From Desulfobacteraceae bacterium (GTDB taxonomy: Bacteria > Desulfobacterota > Desulfobacteria > Desulfobacterales > UBA5616), in contig VMSV01000111.1 of the NCBI GenBank assembly GCA_013791935.1, forward strand, positions 1 through 32,793: a DNA stretch of 32,793 bases, given 5' to 3'. Below the pieces are notes generated by a model. That model saw nothing but the letters and a program-made list of their open reading frames with translations, had not been told where the DNA came from and did no database searches. Every line of letters begins with the position of its first letter. Within the stretch, counting starts at the first letter, position 1. Both the position numbers and the translations under genes were made by a program. Shown here in pieces: positions 13,448 through 21,838 of the stretch.

Positions 13448-16400
13448 TTAAATCGATTCGGGCATCTTGTTCCGGCTGAACCTGTTTCGGAATTTTTCCA
13501 TATATAAGTAAAAAACCGGTGTGACAAACAGGGTTAGAAACTGGGAGAACACCAGACCTCCCACCACCGCAAGACCCAAGGGCTGGCGGGATTCCGCACC
13601 GGCCCCTAATCCGATGGCGATTGGAAGCGTGCCCATCAACGCTGCCATGGTGGTCATCATGATGGGGCGGAACCGTACCACGCAGGCTTCAAAGATCGCT
13701 TCTTCCGGAGCAAGGTTTTTTTCTTTCTGGGTTTCAATGGCAAAATCGATCATGATGATTCCGTTCTTCTTCACCAGGCCAACCAGCATGATGATGCCCA
13801 CAAAGGCATAGATGCTTAACTCCACCTTGAAAATCAGCAGGGTGATCAAGGCGCCGAATCCGGCAAAGGGAAGGGCGGAGAGAATGGTGATGGGATGGAT
13901 GAAGCTCTCGTAAAGAATCCCCAGCACGATGTAGATGACCAGAATCGCCATACCCAGCAGGAGTCCCAATCCTGTCATGGAGGATTCAAAGGCCTGGGCT
14001 GTTCCCTGGAAATTTGTGGTGATGCTTGCGGGTAAGGTTGCGGTCCCGAGGGTTTCTATATCGGCAAGGGCTTTGCCCAGGGGGTAGTTGGGCTGTAAAT
14101 TAAAGGACAGGGTTACGGAAATCTGCTGGCTTGTGTGGTTGATGGTGAGTGGCCCCATGCCTTTGCGAAGCTCGGCGATGGTGTTCAGGGGAACCAGTTG
14201 TCCGTTGGCCGAAGCCACGTAGAGCAGGGCGAGGTCCGAGAGGTTTTTCTGAAACTCCGGGGCCACTTCCAGGATCACATCATAGGTGTTGGTGGGTGCA
14301 TAGATGGTTGAAATTTTTCTGGACCCGTAGGCGTTGTAAAGGGTGGTTTCAATCTGAGAAACCGATACCCCCAGTTCCGAAGCCTTGTCCCGGTTGATGA
14401 GGACCTCCAGCTTCGGGCTTTTGAGCTCCAGGTCGCTGGTCACGTCGATGACGCCGGGGATGGATCGCATCTTCTCTTCCATGAGGGTGGAAAAATGGAA
14501 AAGCTCTTCCGTATCGGTTCCCTGAAGAGTGATTTGATACTGGCTGCGGGTGGGACGGCCCCCGAGGCGAAGGGGTGGTGGGCTTTGGGGAAACGCCATG
14601 ATTCCGGGGATCTGGGACAGCTTCATCCGCAAGCGGTTGACGATCTCGTCCGCCGAGGCTTTCCGTTCGGAACGCGGTTTGAGCCGTATATTCATAAAGC
14701 CCGTATTGCTGCTGGTGATCCCCCGGGCACCGGCGCTGGTCATGAAGGCCGCCACATCCGGATCTTTTTGAATGATCCGGGCCGCTTCCTTCTGGTGGGC
14801 AGCCATGGCATCAAAGGAAATTCCCTGGGCCGCCTGGGTGAAAGCCAGAATCTGACCGGTGTCTTCGCTGGGCATGAATCCTTTGGGGATTTTAACAAAC
14901 AAATATCCGCTGGCCAGAAGAATTACGGCGGAGAATATCATTATGGTCCGTCGATGGGCCAGGGACCAGTGAAGTCCTGCCTTGTAAATGTTCAGCAGGC
15001 CGTCAAAAAAATGCTCGAAAGCATTGAAGAGGGTGCCATGTTTTTTATTCCCCGGGGGTTTGATAAACCGACTGCACATCATGGGGGTCAGGGTGAGGGA
15101 GACGAAGCCGGAGATGAGAATCGCCGCTCCGATGGTGACGGCGAATTCTTTGAACAAGCGTCCGATGATGCCCCCCATGAAGAGTACGGGAATGAACACC
15201 GCGGCCAGGGAAAAGGTCATGGAGAGAATGGTGAACCCCACTTCCCGTGAGCCATTCAGGGCCGCATCAAAGGGCTTTTCTCCCATTTCCATGTGGCGGA
15301 CGATGTTCTCCAGCATGACGATGGCGTCATCCACCACAAACCCCACGCAAAGGGTCAGGGCCATGAGGGACAGGTTGTTCAGGCTGTACCCCAGCAGATG
15401 CATGACGGAAAACGTTCCGATAACGGACATGGGCAGGGCCAGACTCGGTATGGCTGTGGCGGAAAGGTTCCGTAAAAAGAGAAATATCACCAGAACCACG
15501 AGAACCAGGGTAAGCAGCAGAGTGAGTTTGACATCGTTCACCGACTGCTTGATGGGTTCGGACCGGTCGAAAAGCACATTCAGGGAAACCGAGGCCGGAA
15601 GTTTTTCGGACAGGCTCGAAAGCAATTTCCGCACATCCCTTGCAACGGCGACCGTATTGCTGCCGGGCTGCTTCTGGATGGCCAGGATGATGGAGCGTTG
15701 AAATGTGTCGGGGTCCACATACCAGGCGGCGGTTTTGTTGTTTTCCACACTGTCTTCAACGGTTCCCAAGTCTTCCAGCCGAACGGGTGATCCATTCTTG
15801 TAGGCCACAATCAGGGGGAGATATTCCTTGGCCCGCATAACCTGTCCCTTGGCTTCCACCGTGTAGGCCTGGTCGGGCCCGTAAAGAGTTCCTGTTGGCT
15901 GGTTGACATTCGCCGCGCGAATCGCGGCTGCCACCTGGTCTATTCCTATGCCTTTTGCGGCAAGCTTCCGCGGGTCCACCTGGATCCGGACCGCATATTT
16001 CTGGGAGCCGTAGATCAGAACCTGGGCCACGCCCTTCACCATGGAAACCCTCTGGGAAATGAAGGTTTGGCCGAATTCATCCAGTTCGGACAGGGGCAGG
16101 GTGGGGGAAGTAAGGGCCACAAAGAGAATGGGCTGGTCCGCCGGATTGACCTTCCGGAAACCCGGCGGGGTCGGCATGTCGCCGGGTAGATGCCCCATGG
16201 CTGCGGAGATGGCTGCCTGAACATCCTGGGCCGCAGCATCGATATCCCTTTCCAGGTTGAACTGAAGGGTAATGCTGGTGCTCCCGATGGCGCTGGTGGA
16301 TGTCATGGAGTCAATACCTGCGATGGTGGAAAACTGTTTTTCCAAGGGGTTGGCCACCGCGGAAGCCATGGTTTCCGGGCTTGCGCCTGGAAGAGACGCG

Positions 16401-16546
16401 GAAACTGATATGGTGGGAAAGTCCACATTGGGCAAATCGCTCACCGGCAGGTTTCGATAACTGGAGACGCCGAAGATCAGAATGGCCAGCATGACCAGGG
16501 TGGTCATGACCGGGCGAAAGATGAAGAGATCCGACAAACCTTTCAT
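13448..16546 (-). CDS. RND-family efflux pump, inner-membrane transporter (HAE-1/MdtB-like)
   Basis: This 1032-residue proton-driven exporter has the normal length and topology of AcrB/MdtB proteins: a first helix at about 10-30, a large periplasmic porter loop, a helix block at about 335-530, a second loop and a final helix block. The proton-relay Asp-Asp pair of helix 4 is present in Gly-Phe-Val-Val-Asp-Asp-Ala-Ile-Val near 405. The N-terminal Phe-Ile-Phe-Arg-Pro-Val and Asn-Val-Asp-Phe-Pro-Thr-Ile motifs are typical. Its start overlaps the adaptor stop as ATGA (16546-16543), so the two are translationally coupled. Substrate cannot be deduced; drugs, bile-like compounds or lipids are all possible for this class. 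Confidence 0.95.
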   Translation of the reverse strand: MKGLSDLFIFRPVMTTLVMLAILIFGVSSYRNLPVSDLPNVDFPTISVSASLPGASPETMASAVANPLEKQFSTIAGIDSMTSTSAIGSTSITLQFNLERDIDAAAQDVQAAISAAMGHLPGDMPTPPGFRKVNPADQPILFVALTSPTLPLSELDEFGQTFISQRVSMVKGVAQVLIYGSQKYAVRIQVDPRKLAAKGIGIDQVAAAIRAANVNQPTGTLYGPDQAYTVEAKGQVMRAKEYLPLIVAYKNGSPVRLEDLGTVEDSVENNKTAAWYVDPDTFQRSIILAIQKQPGSNTVAVARDVRKLLSSLSEKLPASVSLNVLFDRSEPIKQSVNDVKLTLLLTLVLVVLVIFLFLRNLSATAIPSLALPMSVIGTFSVMHLLGYSLNNLSLMALTLCVGFVVDDAIVMLENIVRHMEMGEKPFDAALNGSREVGFTILSMTFSLAAVFIPVLFMGGIIGRLFKEFAVTIGAAILISGFVSLTLTPMMCSRFIKPPGNKKHGTLFNAFEHFFDGLLNIYKAGLHWSLAHRRTIMIFSAVILLASGYLFVKIPKGFMPSEDTGQILAFTQAAQGISFDAMAAHQKEAARIIQKDPDVAAFMTSAGARGITSSNTGFMNIRLKPRSERKASADEIVNRLRMKLSQIPGIMAFPQSPPPLRLGGRPTRSQYQITLQGTDTEELFHFSTLMEEKMRSIPGVIDVTSDLELKSPKLEVLINRDKASELGVSVSQIETTLYNAYGSRKISTIYAPTNTYDVILEVAPEFQKNLSDLALLYVASANGQLVPLNTIAELRKGMGPLTINHTSQQISVTLSFNLQPNYPLGKALADIETLGTATLPASITTNFQGTAQAFESSMTGLGLLLGMAILVIYIVLGILYESFIHPITILSALPFAGFGALITLLIFKVELSIYAFVGIIMLVGLVKKNGIIMIDFAIETQKEKNLAPEEAIFEACVVRFRPIMMTTMAALMGTLPIAIGLGAGAESRQPLGLAVVGGLVFSQFLTLFVTPVFYLYMEKFRNRFSRNKMPESI

Positions 16547-17721
16547 TTCGGGGCATCTCCGTTGGGCTGGGGGTTGTTTTTCACCGCGATTTTTGCGCCG
16601 GGTCGAAGCATGACATGACCATCGGTGACCACGGTTTCTCCGACAGCCAGACCTTTTTCAACGACAATGTCTCCGTTGGTCTGGTTGCCCGTTGTGACGG
16701 GTCGCAACTCCGCGGTGGAATCCGGTTTCACCACAAACACGTAGTTTCCGTCCTGGCCCGTCTGGACGGCTGCTGAAGGCACTACCACAACCCCGGGTCG
16801 GGATTCCAGAATGAGAAGCACATCCACAAACTGGCCCGGCCAGAGGCGTTTATCCGGGTTGTCGAATACGGCTTTCAGAGCAATGGTTCCCGTACCGCGG
16901 TTGATGGTGTTGTCCAGAAAGGTGAGTTTCCCTTCCATCGCCTCGCTTTGCTCCCCGGGAGGGGTCGCCAGGGCAGTTAAATCATGCTTCTGCATTTGGG
17001 CCCGGACTTCCTGCAGACGGTTCTCCGGGATCGAAAACCGGACATACACCGGCTGAATTTGATGAATTACCACCATGGGATTGGCATCCCCGGGCCGGAC
17101 CATGTTGCCCACATCAATGAGAATATCTCCTGCCCTTCCGGATACGGGGGCGGGAATATTACAGAAGGAGACATTGAGTTTTGCATTGTCAAGGGCTGCT
17201 TCATCGGCTCTGACCACAGCCTCCAGGCTTTCCGCATCAGCCTGAACCTGTTCGGCCTGGGCTCGGGTGACATAATCTTTCCGAAGGAGTTCCGAATATC
17301 TTACGGAGTCCTTTTTTGCTTTTTCCCACCTGATCCGATCCCGGGAGAGGTTTGCTGCGGCGGCTTCCAACAGGGCCTGGTAGGGCCGGTCATCAATGCT
17401 GACCATGGCCTGTCCCTTTGTGATTTCCTGGCCTTCCCGGATATGGATCTCCATGACCTGACCCTCCACCCGGGATTTAATGTTCACCACCTGGCGGGCT
17501 TCCACCGCGCCGTTTGCGAACAACTGAACCGGGACATCCTTTTGAACGGCCTGTGCGGTTTTAACAGGAACCGTTGGACGTGGGGGCTTGGGCTTTTCTT
17601 TTTCCGAACAGCCGGTGATCGCGAGCGCTGTCCCCAAAACAAGTGTAAAGATCGCCAAAAAAAAGCCTGTGGCAAAGCGGAATTTTGCTGGCCTGTCATT
17701 TTTGATAACGTGATCCATCAT
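16543..17721 (-). CDS. RND efflux periplasmic adaptor (membrane fusion) lipoprotein
   Basis: The 392-residue protein bridges the RND pump and the outer-membrane channel. A basic N-terminus and hydrophobic helix end in Leu-Ala-Ile-Thr-Gly-Cys, a lipobox with Cys38 as the lipidated residue. A lipoyl-like half motif (Val-Glu-Gly-Gln-Val near 88) is followed by an alpha-hairpin coiled coil at about 110-185. A second lipoyl half (Ala-Pro-Val-Ser-Gly-Arg-Ala-Gly near 195) and beta-barrel and membrane-proximal domains follow. AAAGGAA precedes tandem ATG codons at 17721 and 17718, and the first overlaps the TolC-like stop by 4 bp. Gene order channel-adaptor-pump and the overlaps show one tripartite complex. 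Confidence 0.93.
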   Translation of the reverse strand: MMDHVIKNDRPAKFRFATGFFLAIFTLVLGTALAITGCSEKEKPKPPRPTVPVKTAQAVQKDVPVQLFANGAVEARQVVNIKSRVEGQVMEIHIREGQEITKGQAMVSIDDRPYQALLEAAAANLSRDRIRWEKAKKDSVRYSELLRKDYVTRAQAEQVQADAESLEAVVRADEAALDNAKLNVSFCNIPAPVSGRAGDILIDVGNMVRPGDANPMVVIHQIQPVYVRFSIPENRLQEVRAQMQKHDLTALATPPGEQSEAMEGKLTFLDNTINRGTGTIALKAVFDNPDKRLWPGQFVDVLLILESRPGVVVVPSAAVQTGQDGNYVFVVKPDSTAELRPVTTGNQTNGDIVVEKGLAVGETVVTDGHVMLRPGAKIAVKNNPQPNGDAPK

Positions 17722-19226
17722 GGAAGTTCCTTTAGGGTTGTACTTGGAATAAAATCCAATACACTTTTCTCCTTGGCCTCGGTCTGGCGCCAGAGGGAAC
17801 CGGTATCCCGGGCGAGTCTGGAAAATGAAATATACCAGGTGGCTTGGGCCACACTCTTTTGTGCCCTGGCGTTCTCCAAACTGCTTTGGGCGGAAAGCAG
17901 ATCCAGAATGCCGCCAACTCCTTCTTTATAGCGGCCGACGGCCACTTCATAGGATTGCAGGGCGCTTTCCAACAGGTCGTTGGTGGTTTTGACCCGCTGC
18001 ATGGAGGTCTTAAGGTCAAAATAGCTGGACCATACCTGGAGAACGATGGTTTGTTCCAGGGTTTCCAAACGGGCTTTTTGGACCTCGGCATCCTCCCGGG
18101 CCTTGAGGATGTCGTATTCCCTTGAATGGCCGTTAAATAGAGGAATGGTCAGCAAAAGGGCCGTTGAGTTCTGATTGTCCCAGGTATCGGTGGTGCTGTT
18201 GAGGGAACCGTACAGCCTGTTGTTGAGAACCAGGTTCGGGTAAAGGGCGCTGTGCTTGACATCGATGGTGGACATGGCCTGTTCCACTCGTCTTCGTTGG
18301 GCTTCCAGATCCGGCCGATGGGTTTTGGCCTGCTTGATATGGGTTTCCACCTCATCCATGATCCGGTCCACCGGTGGGTTAAGCGGCAGTTCTTCCGTAT
18401 CGTAGGGCGTGTTGGCTGGAATCCCCATGGCCGTGGCCAGGGTTCCCCGGATGGTTTGAACCGAGCCTTCGATGATATCCAGATTTAACCGGGCCTGGGA
18501 ATGGGCGGTTTTGACCAAAAGCACGTCGGCAATGGTGGCCAGTCCGTTTTCATGGCGCTGGCGCGCCATCTCCAGATTGGTGGACGCCTCCTTGAAGGAG
18601 ACTTTGGCTGCATGTAAAAGCGCCTTGGCATTGGTGTATTGAAAATAGGTTTGCAGCACCAAGAAAACCGCGTCTTCAATGGCGGCATTATGGGTGAAAT
18701 CCGCCACCAGAAGCGCTTGCTGTTTTTCCTCTATCGAGGCCTCTCTCCCGCCAAAATCAAAAAGCAGCCAGCCTATCTCCAGTTCTGGCAGATAACTGTC
18801 GACCCTATCCTCCCTTGCTGTTTTTGAAGTGATATTTTCCAGGTGAGAGCCGATGACCGTGGCATTGATTTTAGGGTAGTAATCCCCTTTTTTGCTGCGC
18901 CAATCCGCAAAAGCCGCGCGGGAGGCATGCCATGTGGCCCTTGTTTGGGGGTTGTTTCTCAAGGCAATTTCTATGATGTCCTTTAGGCGCCAATTCTTTT
19001 CGGGACTTAATAGATTTTCAGGAATATCAATGGGTTTTGATGGCACTCCGGATTCGGTCAGGGTCCCGGCTGGAGGTGTCCATGCCTGGTTTGAGGACGG
19101 TGCTGTCCATTGGGATAAAGTGTGATCATCTTTTCGATGAAAACACCCTCCAAGGAGTAAATGGCTTACGGTCATCAAAGAAACAAAAATGTGGAAAAAA
19201 CGGCCGGATGGCTTGAGAGCATTCAT
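17718..19226 (-). CDS. TolC-family outer-membrane efflux lipoprotein
   Basis: The 502-residue protein is the outer-membrane channel of the adjacent RND system. From ATG 19226 a signal peptide ends in Leu-Leu-Leu-Gly-Gly-Cys, giving lipidated Cys28. The rest is the duplicated OEP pattern: long amphipathic helices with Ala, Gln and Arg heptads, and short beta strands. The second half contains Arg-Tyr-Lys-Glu-Gly-Val-Gly-Gly-Ile-Leu-Asp-Leu-Leu, a typical OEP turn. The frame extends upstream to 19367, but that would bury the signal peptide behind 47 residues. ATG 19226 has AGGA about 9 bases upstream. It is the first gene of the leftward operon. Confidence 0.92.
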   Translation of the reverse strand: MNALKPSGRFFHIFVSLMTVSHLLLGGCFHRKDDHTLSQWTAPSSNQAWTPPAGTLTESGVPSKPIDIPENLLSPEKNWRLKDIIEIALRNNPQTRATWHASRAAFADWRSKKGDYYPKINATVIGSHLENITSKTAREDRVDSYLPELEIGWLLFDFGGREASIEEKQQALLVADFTHNAAIEDAVFLVLQTYFQYTNAKALLHAAKVSFKEASTNLEMARQRHENGLATIADVLLVKTAHSQARLNLDIIEGSVQTIRGTLATAMGIPANTPYDTEELPLNPPVDRIMDEVETHIKQAKTHRPDLEAQRRRVEQAMSTIDVKHSALYPNLVLNNRLYGSLNSTTDTWDNQNSTALLLTIPLFNGHSREYDILKAREDAEVQKARLETLEQTIVLQVWSSYFDLKTSMQRVKTTNDLLESALQSYEVAVGRYKEGVGGILDLLSAQSSLENARAQKSVAQATWYISFSRLARDTGSLWRQTEAKEKSVLDFIPSTTLKELP

Positions 19227-19484
19227 GACCCATGTCCTGCAAAAGCATTTTGAGGTAGCGTTTCTGGTAAAAAGAAAGGGATTGTTTTCATCCTTTTTCC
19301 GAAAATTAAAATTGGCGGAAGAATCGGAAATGAAATTTTCAATGGAATGGGAGAACCGCAAAAACAAACAATCTCAACCAGCCTCCTTTCGGGAAGCGTT
19401 CAGGTTTGGAAAAATGAGGGGGGATGGATCCATCAACGTATCCTCAAAACAATAACCCCTTTTGCCAGCTTGAAATCCTGAAAA

Positions 19485-19513
19485 AATTTACTTTTCTTTT
19501 AGGCAAATTGCAA
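19485..19513 (-). promoter_or_regulatory. Candidate promoter of the RND efflux operon
   Basis: On the minus strand TTGCAA (19513-19508) and TAAATT (19490-19485) are 17 bp apart. A transcript starting near 19478 would have a leader of about 250 nt before the TolC-like gene, long enough to hold regulation. No operator for a TetR- or MarR-type repressor was obvious, and no regulator gene is adjacent. Confidence 0.4.
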
Positions 19514-19655
19514 GTGAATTTTCCCCGGGAGGGTTTGCCCGTGGGGATGGCGGCGAGGACCCTGAAGCATGGGGGAAAATGAAAAAGAGTGGTTTAAAAA
19601 AATACGAATAATGCCGATATCCCTGTAAAACCTCTTCCATGATGAATTTAGTATC

Positions 19656-19684
19656 TTGACAACCGTCGCTAAAATAGATAATAA
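19656..19684 (+). promoter_or_regulatory. Candidate promoter of the small L,D-transpeptidase gene
   Basis: TTGACA (19656-19661) is consensus. With a 17-bp spacer the -10 would be TAATAA (19679-19684), directly against the ATG at 19687. Either the message starts inside the gene's first codons or a later ATG (19708) is used; no ribosome-binding site is visible for either. Confidence 0.4.
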
Positions 19685-19686
19685 AA

Positions 19687-20199
19687 ATGAAAAACTACTA
19701 CAAAAATATGCCGTACTCCATCATCATTGCATTCATATTCTTCTGGACATCTCTTGGTTGGGCCGGTGGGCTTCCTGAGCCTGACTATCTATTGGTTAAA
19801 AAATCCGAAAGGCAGCTCTATTTAATCAAGGGGGGGAAACCCTACCGCAAATATAAGATTTCTCTGGGGCACAATCCGGTGGGGCATAAGCAGAAACAAG
19901 GCGATTATCGCACACCCGAGGGCGTCTACTTTTTGGATTGGCGGAAAAACAGCTGTAAATTTTATAAATCCATCCATATTTCCTATCCCAATAACAAGGA
20001 TCTTCAGGCTGCAAGGCAAAGGGGAGATTCGCCCGGGGGAATGATCATGATTCACGGCCTTCCCACCCATTATAATTGGAAGGATACAGGGATTCGGGAG
20101 GTGGACTGGACCACCGGTTGCATTGCCCTGACCAATGGAGAGATTGATGAAATATGGAGTTGTGTAAAAGACGGAACGCTGATTGAAATCAAGCCTTGA
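19687..20199 (+). CDS. L,D-transpeptidase (YkuD-fold) of minimal size, exported
   Basis: L,D-transpeptidases cross-link peptidoglycan stems or attach proteins to them. The 170-residue protein has an N-terminal signal peptide or anchor (about 9-26, ending Gly-Trp-Ala-Gly-Gly) and then only the catalytic domain. Domain signs are Tyr-Leu-Ile-Lys-Gly-Gly, Thr-Pro-Glu-Gly-Val-Tyr and His-Gly-Leu-Pro-Thr, then Trp-Thr-Thr-Gly-Cys-Ile-Ala-Leu with the nucleophilic Cys. The usual Ser-His-Gly-Cys is Thr-Thr-Gly-Cys here, so the second motif His is absent, a variation seen in this family's shorter members. It is convergent with the HtrA-like gene, 60 bp away. It is one of two such enzymes in this envelope block. 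Confidence 0.88.
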   Translation: MKNYYKNMPYSIIIAFIFFWTSLGWAGGLPEPDYLLVKKSERQLYLIKGGKPYRKYKISLGHNPVGHKQKQGDYRTPEGVYFLDWRKNSCKFYKSIHISYPNNKDLQAARQRGDSPGGMIMIHGLPTHYNWKDTGIREVDWTTGCIALTNGEIDEIWSCVKDGTLIEIKP

Positions 20200-20259
20200 C
20201 GTGGAATCCTTCTTCAGGGTTTTCCGGGCGGGTCCTTCCTAACAAACAAATCTCCGGGA

Positions 20260-21366
20260 TCAAGGATTAAATTCTTTTCTTCCGGGAAGGGGCAGATCCT
20301 CGGGTAAAACTGGCCTTTCAGGAACCACGAATTCAACATCAACCGGGGTCCCCTCCCTGAAAACAGACAGTTTCACGTTGTCGCCTATTTTCATATTGCG
20401 GACAAATGCTTCGAAATTTTCAAGTTTGTCAAAGAGCAGGCCATTGCCTGAGAGAATAATGTCCCCTCCGAAAAGGAATTCTTCCCCTGCAATGATGATG
20501 GGCAGCGTTCCGCCTTTGATGCCTACATTTTCAGCCGGGCTTCCGGCATCGACGTTTTCCACCAAAAACCCGTCGGCGATGATAATTTTGAAAATGGATT
20601 CGATTTCAGTTTTGGAAATCAACTTCCCTCGAATGCCCAGCCACGGCCTTTTGATGCGTCCGTTTTCAATCAACTGGGTCAGGGCCTGCTTGACGTCATG
20701 GATGGGCAAGGCAAAACCGATGTTTCCGCCATCATTTAAAACAGCTGTAACCATTCCTATGACTTCACCGCAGCGATTTAAGATGGGTCCGCCCGAATTT
20801 CCCATGCTTACCGGAGCATCCGTCTGAATCATGGGCACCACCATGCTCATGGGTGAAGAAGGCAGAATCCTGTTCAACCCAGAAACAATCCCTCGGGAAA
20901 TGGTGTTTTCCATGCCTTCCGGGCTTCCAATGACGACAACCTCTTCGCCGATTTCTATCCGCTCATCGTCTTTCATGAAGGTGACAATGGGTACTTTCCC
21001 GGAGTTGTCCTGAATTTTCAGCACAGCGATATCCATCACCGGGTCCATGCCAACGATGGTGGCCGGGAAGGCTCCTCTGCCGGACATCTTGACGATGATT
21101 GAGCTGCTTTTGAAAACCAGGTGCGCATTGGTAAGGATGAGACCATCTTCCGAGAAAATAAATCCCGATCCATAAAGGGTTAACACTTTGTTTTTTACGG
21201 AAAGCTGATCTGTGGTGGTGCAGGAAATGAGAACCGTTGACGGGGATACGGTGTTGAAGATCTCGGGAATGGATTTGAGGCAGTCATTTCGAGCGGCGTA
21301 AAGGGCATTGGATCCGAAAAAAAGAAACACAATGAGAAGGAAGCCGGAAATACATTTGTTTTTCAT
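20260..21366 (-). CDS. HtrA/DegP-like periplasmic serine protease with one PDZ domain
   Basis: This trypsin-like protease is involved in envelope protein quality control. The 368 residues start with a signal peptide (Phe-Leu-Leu-Ile-Val-Phe-Leu-Phe-Phe, cleavage after Ala-Tyr-Ala-Ala). The catalytic triad is His82 (Thr-Asn-Ala-His), Asp112 (Met-Asp-Ile-Ala-Val-Leu) and Ser191 (Gly-Asn-Ser-Gly-Gly-Pro). A single C-terminal PDZ domain follows from about residue 240 (Arg-Pro-Trp-Leu-Gly-Ile) to 350, then a short Pro-rich tail. One PDZ domain makes it DegS-like in layout. No clear ribosome-binding site precedes the ATG. It lies 70 bp behind the lysine-tailed lipoprotein gene, beyond an intrinsic terminator, so read-through may set a low level. 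Confidence 0.9.
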   Translation of the reverse strand: MKNKCISGFLLIVFLFFGSNALYAARNDCLKSIPEIFNTVSPSTVLISCTTTDQLSVKNKVLTLYGSGFIFSEDGLILTNAHLVFKSSSIIVKMSGRGAFPATIVGMDPVMDIAVLKIQDNSGKVPIVTFMKDDERIEIGEEVVVIGSPEGMENTISRGIVSGLNRILPSSPMSMVVPMIQTDAPVSMGNSGGPILNRCGEVIGMVTAVLNDGGNIGFALPIHDVKQALTQLIENGRIKRPWLGIRGKLISKTEIESIFKIIIADGFLVENVDAGSPAENVGIKGGTLPIIIAGEEFLFGGDIILSGNGLLFDKLENFEAFVRNMKIGDNVKLSVFREGTPVDVEFVVPERPVLPEDLPLPGRKEFNP

Positions 21367-21390
21367 AGGGAATGGTAAAAACCAGTAAAT

Positions 21391-21432
21391 TAAATAGGAC
21401 GGACGGCGATTTTGATGCCGCCCGTCCTAAGT
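21391..21432 (-). terminator. Intrinsic terminator behind the Lpp-like lipoprotein gene
   Basis: Bases 21396-21407 and 21417-21428 form a 12-bp GC-rich stem with one A/C mismatch and a 9-nt loop. On the minus strand it is followed by ATTTAATTT. It starts 9 bases after the lipoprotein stop and sits 30 bp before the protease start. Confidence 0.75.
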
Positions 21433-21436
21433 TTTA

Positions 21437-21727
21437 CTACTTGTTCATGCGTTTGTTGAAAATGGCTTCTGTTTTGTCTGCTGCTGATTCTGCTCTTGCT
21501 GCTGCTGCATCAGCGCGGTCTGCTGCGTCTTTTGCTGCTTTTACTGCTTCGTCAGCCTTGTCACAGCATTCTTTGCCGTTTGCCAGTGCGGTATCCGCTT
21601 TCTGATTGGCCATTTTGATCTGATCTTCAAGTGAGGTGAGTTTTTGGGTGGAAGCGCAGCCGATGGTTGCAAAAACCATGGCGGACATTACCAAGCAAGC
21701 CAATACGATTCTAAGACAATTCTTCAT
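21437..21727 (-). CDS. Braun-type (Lpp/OprI-like) alanine-zipper lipoprotein ending in lysine
   Basis: The 96-residue precursor has a signal peptide ending Thr-Ile-Gly-Cys, so Cys24 is the lipidated N-terminus of a 73-residue mature protein. The rest is a continuous helix with Ala every three to four residues (Ala-Asp-Glu-Ala-Val-Lys-Ala-Ala-Lys-Asp-Ala-Ala), typical of the trimeric zippers of Lpp and OprI. The last residues are Lys-Arg-Met-Asn-Lys. A C-terminal lysine is the residue that E. coli L,D-transpeptidases join to peptidoglycan diaminopimelate. AAGGAG lies 8-9 bases before the ATG. The gene follows a LysM/L,D-transpeptidase gene on the same strand and ends at its own terminator, as expected for an abundant structural protein. 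The tether role is inferred. Confidence 0.85.
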   Translation of the reverse strand: MKNCLRIVLACLVMSAMVFATIGCASTQKLTSLEDQIKMANQKADTALANGKECCDKADEAVKAAKDAADRADAAAARAESAADKTEAIFNKRMNK

Positions 21728-21838
21728 TTTTTGTGCTCCTTTTTTGAGTGATTGTTAATGCTTTCGTTTTCCCCTCTATAATGAAGGGTTTTATTATTTT
21801 TTTCAACCTAAGATTTTAAAATTGACCTAATGCTTTTT

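Larger units (their letters stand above)
19227..19686. other. Intergenic region between the divergent efflux operon and L,D-transpeptidase gene
   Basis: This 460-bp gap follows from choosing start 19226 for the TolC-like gene. A leftward promoter candidate and a rightward one are listed separately. The remainder includes a G/C-rich patch around 19530-19580 in otherwise AT-rich sequence. I see no RNA gene, repeat or convincing open frame in it. Confidence 0.5.

Noticed and set aside
14495-15250. A 251-codon open frame antisense to the RND pump gene
   Set aside because: It is a shadow of the pump coding sequence with no recognisable domain or ribosome-binding site.
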